A stretch of DNA of 64,000 nt from Coptis chinensis. Lineage: Eukaryota > Streptophyta > Magnoliopsida > Ranunculales > Ranunculaceae. Below, piece by piece: positions 56,004 through 64,000 of the stretch. The translations under genes and the position numbers were made by a program. The notes beneath the pieces are model-generated. The model searched no databases and was not told where the DNA came from. It saw nothing but the letters and a program-made list of their open reading frames with translations. Position 1 is the stretch's first letter; every line of letters starts with the position of its first letter. Where the stretch lies: positions 55,511,501-55,575,500 of the forward strand of contig CM027377.1 of the NCBI GenBank assembly GCA_015680905.1, in the 5' to 3' direction.

Positions 56004-57099
56004 TTAAACTCATTCAAGACAGGATATCAATTGGTTGAATCCAAGGGGCAATCCCCCATTCTCAACCCACCTACCCTTTTAATTTTTCTTTCTTATTTCT
56101 TGCATTTTCAGTATTGTTCACTTTTTAGGCACGGGGGCGCACGCCCTCCATTTTGCCTTGTTAAGAGCGCACCCTCCCTCCCTTGTGTCTACGGATTCAC
56201 AGTGAAGAACACAGCAGCAAAGCTTTTAAACAGTAAGTTACGGGAAAAACTGACGAGTAAGGTTACTTAGGCAGTTCCTAAAATTCTAAGATTTTGACAG
56301 TAGTATCTATCATAAGTCAGAAGTTTATAGTAAAAGTTTGAAGAATTTTTTATTTGTTTTGACCATATGAGTAGTTGATTGTTTTCAGTGTGTTTATGCA
56401 GTTTTGCAATACTTAATTTCTGGAACAACAGCCAATAAGGAGGGTTTGTAAAACTTCAATTGCTCTGAATTTTTTACAGGAAACCACATTATCTGTCAGA
56501 AGTCTCCAGTAAACATTTGGTGATTTTTGGCTCTGTTTTTCTTGGTTAACCATTTGGTTGTTTGTGTTATGTCTGAAAACTATTTTACAAACTTTGCAGG
56601 GCAGTAGAAGAACTTTCATAACTCCAATTAATCTGAAATTTTACAGACAACTCATTGTATGTCTTAAAAAACTATTGTATAAATTTCAAATTTTTTGGAA
56701 CGCCCCCATGCTCTAAGTAACCTATTTTTGAAGCGCGCCCACACTTAAAACACTGGACATCGAGTCAGGCAAGAGCGTGCCCGCGCCATTTCCGAAGGAA
56801 GCGCAATTTTCCTAGGTGAGTCACCCACTCTCGTTTTGTTCATATTTTTATATATATTTAGTGTTTCCATCTTCTAAAATACACTGGGATTGCGTATACA
56901 AGACGTTATTCATACGCGTAGCTAGGATGCATTCAGGTACTATTTCTTCCACTCCTCGTTTCTTCTGTCAGAGGAGTTTTAATTCTAGTATAATCATGCT
57001 TGTTTTTTGTAAACGCAATACCACATGCCTACCTAGAAAATTATAGTTAGAGTTTCGTTTGCATATTAATTGTCCTAGAATATTTTTTTTAAAACCATT
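56004..57099 (+). other. C leader
   Basis: No gene. Three units near 56271, 56450 and 56618 (period 168-179 bases), equivalent to those of B. CpG-rich words: GGGGGCGCACGCCC (56134-), AGCGCGCCC (56732-) and GTGCCCGCGCC (56777-). Confidence 0.55.
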
Positions 57100-57670
57100 A
57101 TGGCATATGAATATGTAAACGAACAATCATGTGATTCTTATGCAAACCTTTCACCATATTCATGTTGTGGTAGTCCTTACCATTGAGCTTCTCATTGCCT
57201 ATCATATCAAGAGCAGTCATGTGATTATTATGCTAACCCTTCACATGTTCATGCTGTGGTAGTCCTTACCATTGGGCTTCTCATTGCCCATCATATCAAG
57301 AGTTTGAGCATACTATAGGATATAATAATAATTATGAGACTCAATTTTCAAATTTTTATAATAACCCATACAATCAAGAGTTTTCTAATCATTGAAACCA
57401 TACAGGGAGTCAACTAGTGTCGTCTAATTCTAGTTCCGGAATGAGTGTGTACCACGAACCAAACACTTTTTCGTGCACAAATTGTTCAGATCCAGACCAC
57501 ACTACCCATTCATGTCTCACATTTATTCAGCCTCAACCTAACCCATCACAGTACGAGATCAACCAGAGTCACTCAAATGCCAATAATTATCACTATCAAA
57601 CACCATACCATCCAGACCCACACCACTAAGCTTCCCCTCCGCTAACAACATTCGATGAAATACTGGCCAA
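57100..57670 (+). pseudogene. C knuckle-protein ORF, broken
   Basis: Homologue of 34544-35080. The segment with the first knuckle is duplicated in tandem (57121-57210 and 57211-57299). The first copy has YSCC in place of CSCC and a TGA; the second copy lacks one base, so it is out of frame. The second knuckle CTNCSDPDHTTHSC is intact in the 70-codon frame 57417-57629. Confidence 0.65.
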
Positions 57671-57710
57671 ACACACAATAATACTTTAGGATCTAGACCA
57701 GAACCTAAAG

Positions 57711-58890
57711 ATGTTATGCTCACCTAACAAAGAACTTTCAACCTTACCAGAGATCGACACACAAGTAGAACAACCTATTCCCATAACCACACCATTCGAC
57801 CTAGTTAAGACCTACCCTGGATTTCATGAACCATTACCTACCCATGACCCTCCCATTAACCATTATGTTGATTCTACACCCCACCTGGATGAGAAAATTC
57901 TTGAAGACGACTCTTTAGGACTTGTTTTGGATGACCACTCAAATTTGACAGATGCCTCTGAGGAACCTCCCACTGATCCATCTGAAGATGAATATAATGA
58001 TGACACATTAGAAGATATTTATAAAGATGTGATGGAGGAAGAATTTGATAACTATTAGCATTCTCTTAATATGGACCTTCCTGTTGAGCATGTCTAGACC
58101 TTTATGTTTGCTAACCGCACTCGGCTGGATGATTCCTCGACACATTCAAATGAAGTCATGGAGGATACTTATAGTGTTTTAGAGGAAGAGGGTAAGGAAA
58201 TAGAGATTAACAATTCTAATCTAAGGTATGAAGTAAGTAATGTGTAGAAGTTAAACGATGTAACTTCTTTAGCGCAATGTGAATCTAAATTTAGTTTGGC
58301 AGCTGAGGAAATAACAATGGAAGAAATAGATGAATTTCTTAAAGATAAAGCCACGAACCACAACTTTATGGATTCAGCTAAGCTAGATGAAGATTTCTAT
58401 GATTTCTTAAGAGTGTGTGAGGATCCACCAACTGACCGCCATCCACCTAAGTTACCACCTCCTAAAATCCAATCATCTACCATAACTAAGCCATCCATTC
58501 ACCCACCATTTAAGAGGAACCTCGAATTTGCACTTGGCGACCCTCTATAACTTTTTCAACCCTCATAGTGAAGAGTGTTTGGCTAGCCCACAATCCCATG
58601 AGTACACCATTCCTGTAGTTTAGAGCCAAGCTTTGACCGAGTATAGTGAGAAACCTAGTTTGTCTTATTTTTTCTCATCTGAGCCTCATGAAAGATATCA
58701 GGATCCATACTTCATTCCTTTCTCACCTAAAATATCACTAATTCATCTTTTGGGTCATTCTACCTCTTTAAAATAGCTACAACATGATGGTTTACATATG
58801 TTATTTGATGGGTTGTATAAGTTTTCTTTTACTATACTACATGATTATTTCCAATCATACAACTTTATTCTGTTTGGGGGTGCATTTAGT
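57711..58890 (+). pseudogene. C acidic ORF
   Basis: Frames 57711-58058 (115 codons, DDHSNLTDASEEPPTDPSED, IYKDVMEEEFDNY then TAG) and 58296-58550 (84 codons, AAEEITMEEIDEFLKD, PPFKRNLEFAL). Very close to B. Most differences between the two are single residues in the acidic parts. Stops at 58056, 58096 and 58244 and a deletion after 58535 (the PIASET part of B is absent) break it. Confidence 0.6.
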
Positions 58891-59925
58891 ATCATGTTTT
58901 TATGGCTAGATCTCCAACTCTTTCGACTATTAGTTTATAGTTGACCACACATCATCTATTTTGTGCCACCCCAGTTTCTTGCTTGTTTGGGGGTGTGCAC
59001 AGTCTAGGGGAATCTAACTTAAAACGACCCCACATTAAGTCTAAGGGAATCTGACTTAAAACGACCCCACATCAAGTATCGGGAATCTGACTTTAAAAGA
59101 CCCACGTGTTTAAATAAATTTTCTAACCATCTTTTCAAAAATTTGTTTGGGGGTGGGGTGTTTGATCTTTCCATTCTTGATCAATCAACTTCCTATTCTT
59201 ATTCCATTCTCGTAACGTGGCTAGTTTATTTTGTATTATTGTTGTGTTAAGACTTGTTTTCTTTTTTTTTTTTTAATTTATAGTTGTTTTAGTTTCCGGC
59301 ATATGCTATGTTTTGTATCGTGAATCCCACCTTTCCAACTTGTTTTCGGGTGGAATTATTTATTTAGCAATGCCTCTAGTTATATATACATATTTTTGTC
59401 GAAATATTATTGCCTGTTTGATAATGATTGATTTATGTGAGAATATTGCTAAATTGGTGTCGCTAGAATTAGTAAGTGTTGTTTGGTGCAACCTGAAGGA
59501 GTCATAATTAGATGATTGTTATTTTAATTCCAGCCAAAAAGCTATTAGTTTGGTTTTGGAGCATGCCTCCTGTCTAGTTCTATTTTAGATTTAGAAATGT
59601 CTTTTTCCATCATGTTGCCTTAACTAGTTGGGAAACTTGTGGAACTTAGAAACTAGTCCTTTATAAGTACAGGGTTCACTCTCAACTTCACATCACACCT
59701 CTCACTTTGCATCTCTCACTTTACTTTTTATTTTGACTTCATAGCACTTATCATACACGTAGTGCGCACACCCTCTATTTTGCCTATACTCAGAGTGCGC
59801 GTTCCCTAAAAACACTGGTCCTCTCGAAAGGCAAGAGCGCACCCGCGCCCTCCCATAGGCAAAGTTGAGCACGCCTGCTCCCTTCACCTCCGCATCCACT
59901 TAGTTTGTCGAATAATGCAATGTTT
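58891..59925 (+). other. C 3' noncoding part with PPT-like tracts and CpG block
   Basis: PPT-like GTTTGGGGGTG near 58875, 58986 and 59148; a twice-repeated AATCTGACTTAAAACGACCC segment (58990-59100); and a second CpG-rich block with GCGCACACCC, GTGCGCG and GCGCACCCGCGCCC (59760-59850). Confidence 0.5.
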
Positions 59926-60215
59926 CTTTCCAGATTTTTGTGCCTGTTTCACGGATTGGGTCTGACATTGTGCGATCCACCAACTACATTATTCGCTCAT
60001 TCCGTGCAATAACTTGGCAGGGGTGGAGGCTACAACCTAATTGGGTTGCCCCTTACACCCCATCCGACCAAGTGGCGCTTCACCGGTTAGGAATTGTAGA
60101 TGATAAATGGCGTGAGTCCTGGCAAATTATCATGGCGTGGAAGGATACCAAGGAACCTCAATTCTTTATTGAGGAGGAGGATGACAAGTAAATGCAGGAT
60201 ATGAAGTAAGTTTTT
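59926..60215 (+). CDS. Exon-like block in C, product unknown
   Basis: TTTCTTTCCAG (acceptor-like, 59927-59937) is followed by an open frame of ~83 codons with MPVSRIGSDIV, RSFRAITWQGWRLQPNWVAP and ESWQIIMAWKDTKEPQFF, an acidic end EEEDDK and a TAA at 60189-60191. A donor-like GAAGTAAGTTTTTA lies near 60206. A2 carries a decayed homologue with the same border signals (23885-24135). Trp-rich; no recognised domain. It may be a downstream retroelement ORF reached by splicing, or a captured host exon. Confidence 0.45.
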
Positions 60216-61923
60216 ATTTTTGTTCGTGTTTGCTTATGTCCCAAGCAATTTACTTCTTGTTATCCCCATAACTGGTGGAACTCATATAGAGTTGTGTATG
60301 TCTATATTAGTATGTTTTAATTTCACGCGTTTCCATTGTATTTCCTACCCTTCTTTTTTTAATATTTTGAGGACAAAGCATGTTCTTGTTTGGGGGTGGC
60401 ATAGAAACACGCGTAAATTAAAGCACCTATTAGGATAATACATGTATAATATGCACTTGTTTTATAAAAAAAAATCTAAAATTCAAAAATATAAATAAAA
60501 AGTTTATACTATAAACTTAGGAATATTTATATTGTTTCTTTCTCTATGATGATAATAGTCTAGATATTTCACATTAGCTCTTATATTAGAATAGTTTTTA
60601 GAAATTTAGGTTAATATGTAGGTAATAATCATTGCATCTTTCTATAAATATAATGCATGAGTAACTATGATTGTTTGACAGTAAGTTTCTGAAATTTAGG
60701 CTAGAGTACTTATTCTACAAATCCTGTGAGAATATAGCCTAAAGCCTTATATGAGTGAAATATTTGAGAAATGACACAAGGGAAAAGTAAATTACGAATA
60801 GAGAAATCACTCGTCCACTTACTTGATCACTATACAATACCCTAAGCGAGAATTTAGGCCCTCTTTGGATCAATATAGCAAGAAATTCAAACCTATATGA
60901 AATTATTTCCACTAGTCGCCCCTCTGAGCCTTTCTTTAGCTTTTCATAAACCACACATCCTTTACCTTTTTACAAAACAAAATAAAAATAAAAATCAGCC
61001 TACCCATTTTTGAATGAGTATGAGAATAGAGATGAAATGAAGAATAGGAAAGAGAAAGACCTATGAAACCAAGAATTTGTTAGTAGCTTCAAATAAGAAA
61101 AGAAACTTTTCATCCAAAGAAAAGAAAAAATAAATAAAAAGTTTGAAGTCCAAAAATAGAATCGAATGAGTCAAAAGCCAAAAATAAAAAAGAAAAAAAT
61201 GGGTAAGGGTGGAAACAAAGTGTTGAAGCAAAGTAAAACAAGTTTTTCTCTAGTTACATATTTTGAAGACTCTATTATCTCAGACTTGTCCTTTTGAATA
61301 TCTATTTCCTTATTTCTTAAACCATCACCTAATCCCCACAACACCTAATAAAGACCTCTAGCTCAATTAGGAATAGATTAGTGTGATAGTAAGTGGCAGA
61401 TGTGTTTGATCGACTTTGGCTTCCTTGTGTGTCATTGAGATTGTAAGGTAAAGTGTGCCCATTGCACACTGGAGTGAGCAAAACTTCCGTGGAAAAATTA
61501 AAGTGGTTTTTGTCTTGACATATATGTGAGGATCTACTTAAGGGAGCTATTCCAAAGTTTCATAAACGAACCTGTTATTTCATTTCTTAGCATAGTTCAT
61601 TATATATATATGTTTATCCATAGATGATTAATTATTATGCACGTATTAACTTAGATTTCAACTTGATTATTCTGTATTCATTGCTAGTGAGATGTATAGA
61701 TATCTGAGAATAAAGTAGGAGACAATAATTTTATTTCTTAGTTGTTGTAGTATAAATGAAGTTTGTGAGTACCTTCTCTGGAAAACTTTCACGAAGTTAT
61801 AACTCGTCCACTAGGGAATTCCTAGTGGTTTAAGGCCTTGTTGCATATGGTCAATGCAATCGCACTCAACGAAACGAGATTAGTTAGAACACTATTTTTG
61901 GTCACTTATATTAATTTTTCATA
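60216..61923 (+). other. C 3' noncoding region
   Basis: Inner hairpin-PPT module (TTTTG-AGGA-CAAAG at 60365-60378, GTTTGGGGGTGGCATAG from 60388), then the ~1.2-kb block shared with A1, A2 and B. No supported gene. Confidence 0.55.
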
Positions 61924-61962
61924 TTTGCTTGAGGACAAGCAAAATACTGTTTGGGGGTGGTT
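61924..61962 (+). other. Hairpin and PPT of C
   Basis: TTTGCTTG-AGGA-CAAGCAAA, perfect 8-bp stem (61924-61943). PPT TTTGGGGGTGG (61950-61960). LTR starts at 61963. Confidence 0.8.
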
Positions 61963-62572
61963 TGATAAAAGCCCAAAACTGTAGTTTTAACCCCTTAATA
62001 TCATTACATTTAGACTAATTATGTATATAATAAATATGAGTTAGTATTGTTTACATGCAGTTTATATATTTCAGGCATTGGAGTCGAATATGTGAAGAAA
62101 TATGTCACTTTTGCTAGACAAAGGAACAAAGGTTGGTTGCTAAGAATTTCTATGATTAAAGGCCAAGATTCAAGGACTTTTTAAAGTCCGGTCAAAGCTA
62201 AAAAAGTCAAAGTTAACGCGGGCAAAAATAGAGCAGAAAAGTAAATAGAACTTCCGTAGGCTGTATCTTTGGACTCATACCTCGAAATTGAGCCTATTAT
62301 ATGTCAAAATGACCGGCTCGGAAAGAGATTTCTAATGGTCTAAGTTTTGACCCAATCAGAGTAGTTAAGGTTGTCAAAAAGGGTGTTGAAATAATTACAT
62401 GCAGATAAACCTTTTCTGGACATATGTAATTAGGTTTTGGGCTTAATTTCATGGCCCAAAACATGGCTCAAAAGCCCATGCACGAAATTGTAACCTAACC
62501 CTCTCCTATATAAAGGGGGTTAAGGCTAAAACAAAATTTGGCTACTCCCACTTTAGTTTAATATAATTTAAG

Positions 62573-62614
<42 letters not shown>

Positions 62615-63289
62615 GTTTAGTTTAGTTTTAGTTAATTAGTTTAGTTTGTAGCCTCTATTAGATTAATAAAAGTCAAGTTATTGTTCTTCATTATGTCTTC
62701 TTCTTATTCTACTATTAATGATAGTCCAATGACTTCTAGCTAAACTTCTATTATAGGAGTTTGATGAAGCTTGATGAAGACTTGATATGTTAGTTAGAAT
62801 TTTTACTTGGTCAGGAGTTTAACTCTAGTAGGTTAGTTGATTCGCCATGAGAATGGGTTGAACTTTCTCACATGCTAATTATTAGTTGGCAGAGATTACC
62901 ATGAATAATTAGGGATTAAATACTTAATCTTAATTGGTTAGGATTGCAATAATATACACTAGCATATTAGGAATAAATCAAAGTGGAATCAAATCCTCCT
63001 AATTTCTTATCCATATTTTATTCAAGTCATATTCAATTGCTTAGTTAAATTAGAATAAGTTAAATTCATATATTTAGTTTCATAATATAAATTCACCTCT
63101 ATAAATATTACTCTTACTATTGTTTCATTGTGTTTGATTAATTGAATTCTATTATGTTTTGGTAGTTTAGGAGTGGAATGACTCCGTACTCAATATATTG
63201 CATGAATATACATGTAAAGGTAGGAAATAAATAATTGATACCGTAAGAATAAAGTTAGAGTAATCTAGTTGAGTTTTTACAGGTTATCA
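61963..63289 (+). repeat. C 3' LTR
   Basis: TGATAAAAGCCC..GGTTATCA, 1327 bases without the D and E inserts, so it shows both empty sites. Contains a 37-base TC tract (62575-62611). TATATAAA near 62506. Confidence 0.85.
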
Positions 63290-63383
63290 CTAGGTCATTG
63301 GGAAATCTCCCAAGAATTCTGCTAGTGCCTGACCCTTCTCTAAGATTCGTGGGATGTAGATAATATCATACTCTAATAATGTT
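63290..63383 (-). pseudogene. RNase H of the Retand-like element, upstream part
   Basis: Minus strand: LLEYDIIYIPRILEKGQALA then EFLGDFPMT, the Tat-group sequence linking RT to RNase H (..E.DI.Y.P....KGQALADFL..). It runs in frame into 50043 once C is removed. The right edge meets a Z-type LTR fragment. Confidence 0.75.
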
Positions 63384-63405
63384 ATTGGGAAATCTCCCAA
63401 GAATT
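63384..63405. repeat. 22-base copy of an RNase H segment at the junction
   Basis: ATTGGGAAATCTCCCAAGAATT is present at 63297-63318 and again at 63384-63405, exactly where the Retand-like sequence meets the Z-type LTR. Confidence 0.7.
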
Positions 63406-64000
63406 GAAGTTATTAAAGATGCGACTTGGACCTATTTGGAAGCCTATTTGGAAGCCCAAGGCCAAAGGATTCGTTGTTTGGACCAAAGCCCACAAAAGAG
63501 GATAAAAGGATAGAGCAGAAGAGACAAAATAGACTTCCGCTTCTGGGACGCATGGATCGCACGTCCAGACGCATTGCTCGCGTCTGAGATGCATGGATCG
63601 CGGGTCTAGACACATTTCTCACTTCTGAGACGCATGGATCGTGCGTCTAGATGCATGAAATGACACTGTAACCAATTCCTTCTCAGTTTTGGAGATGAAG
63701 TTGGACTCTGAAAGAAGTCTATTTGTATTAGGAAACAAATGGCGGTTTGGAATGCTTCTAGAACTCATTGTAACCCCTATAAATAGAGGACCTAAGTGCC
63801 TCATGTAATTTGCCAATTCACTTATACTCTTGTCTCTAGAACTTGAGGTAGAGAGAGATTAATAATAAAAGATTCGGTTTTAACTAGCTGTGTCTTAATA
63901 AATTAGTCTTTCTAGTCTTATGTTCTTTGACACTTTTTCTTCTCGTTCTTTGTGTTCTTCCTTCTTTATGGAAGGCTAATCTTCTTCTTCAAGGGAGGAG
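63400..64000 (+). repeat. Second Z-type LTR fragment
   Basis: 63400-63845 matches 4953-5345 closely, but the first ~215 bases of the LTR are missing. TATA box TATAAATA at 63778-63785. CGTCCAGACGC/CGTCTGAGA words are at 63560-63650 (one or two more than at 5100-5165). 63846-64000 continues as pyrimidine-rich sequence, perhaps the rest of the LTR, with no gene. Confidence 0.6.

Larger units (their letters stand above)
50044..63289 (+). mobile_element. Athila-like element C, pol-less, with D and E inserted in its 5' LTR
   Basis: LTRs of about 1.33 kb (5' copy net of inserts) and 1327 bases, degenerate PBS, leader, knuckle ORF, acidic ORF, exon-like block, hairpin and PPT. Own length is about 8.6 kb. 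Close relative of B. No protease, RT or integrase. Inserted in the RNase H of the Retand-like element. Confidence 0.85.
19726..63383 (-). mobile_element. Retand/Tat-like Ty3/gypsy element with antisense ORF, interrupted by A2, B and C
   Basis: Minus strand, right to left: RNase H (63290-63383 and 49440-50043), integrase (48215-49280), a spacer with repeats, a plus-strand spliced ORF (20760-46930 in three pieces), PPT, and 3' LTR (19726-20409). Own sequence is about 6.6 kb. The 5' LTR, gag, protease and RT are not in the window; the right edge is replaced near 63400 by a Z-type LTR. Gene order fits Retand-group elements, which are known to carry extra ORFs antisense to gag-pol. Confidence 0.75.

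Noticed and set aside
4737..63845. 4737-5345 and 63400-63845 as the two LTRs of one element
   Set aside because: They overlap over the same ~390 bases of the LTR, the second is 5'-truncated at a repair-type junction, and no matching TSD is seen.

Overview
This window is plant nuclear DNA, from a eudicot by general character; nothing in it identifies the species. I found no intact host gene, rRNA or tRNA. The evidence is a near-continuous nest of LTR retrotransposons (Ty3/gypsy Athila-like and Tat/Ogre/Retand-like groups) and two LINEs, most of them broken by stops and frameshifts. Coordinates rest on visible target-site duplications (TSDs), TG..CA-type termini, primer binding sites (PBS) and polypurine tracts (PPT).

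Layout. 1-887: a minus-strand LTR. 888-5345: remnant of an Athila-like element Z (gag end, protease, coiled-coil/zinc-knuckle ORF, 3' LTR). 5346-11874 plus 19388-19725: a plus-strand Ogre/Tat-like element with tRNA-Arg-type PBS and decayed gag. It is interrupted by Athila-like element A1 (11875-19387, TSD CCTGT) and, at 19726, by a minus-strand Retand-like element. The Retand-like element owns 19726-20932, 30882-31771, 45613-50043 and 63290-63383. It holds a 3' LTR, a PPT, a plus-strand (antisense) spliced ORF with its own TATA box, integrase and RNase H. Into it went A2 (20933-30876, minus, TSD CTCAC), B (31772-45607, plus, TSD GCAAT) and C (50044-63289, plus, TSD GTAGG/CTAGG). B itself carries a ~5.9-kb minus-strand LINE (38008-43923). 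The 5' LTR of C carries a small non-autonomous LTR element D (50710-54993) and a 5'-truncated LINE tail E (55139-55476). 63400-64000 is a second copy of the Z-type LTR.

How the parts relate. A1, A2, B and C share an LTR core, Asp-tRNA-type PBS remnants, a three-unit repeated leader and a hairpin-PPT module, but none shows reverse transcriptase or integrase; they look like pol-less Athila derivatives that need a helper. D shares a 13-nt PPT and LTR ends with the Retand-like element, so it may have been mobilised by that machinery, and it contains what looks like a captured fragment of a plant membrane-protein gene. Removing A2 or B plus one TSD restores the reading frame of the antisense ORF across each junction, which independently supports the nesting.

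Most notable: (i) a 216-bp copy of the 3' host flank of A1, with its TSD, sits inside A1 behind its 5' LTR; (ii) a hairpin with compensatory stem changes lies beside the PPT in several elements; (iii) an intron-containing antisense gene inside the Retand-like element; (iv) the gene capture in D; (v) an exon-like block with splice signals shared by A2 and C.
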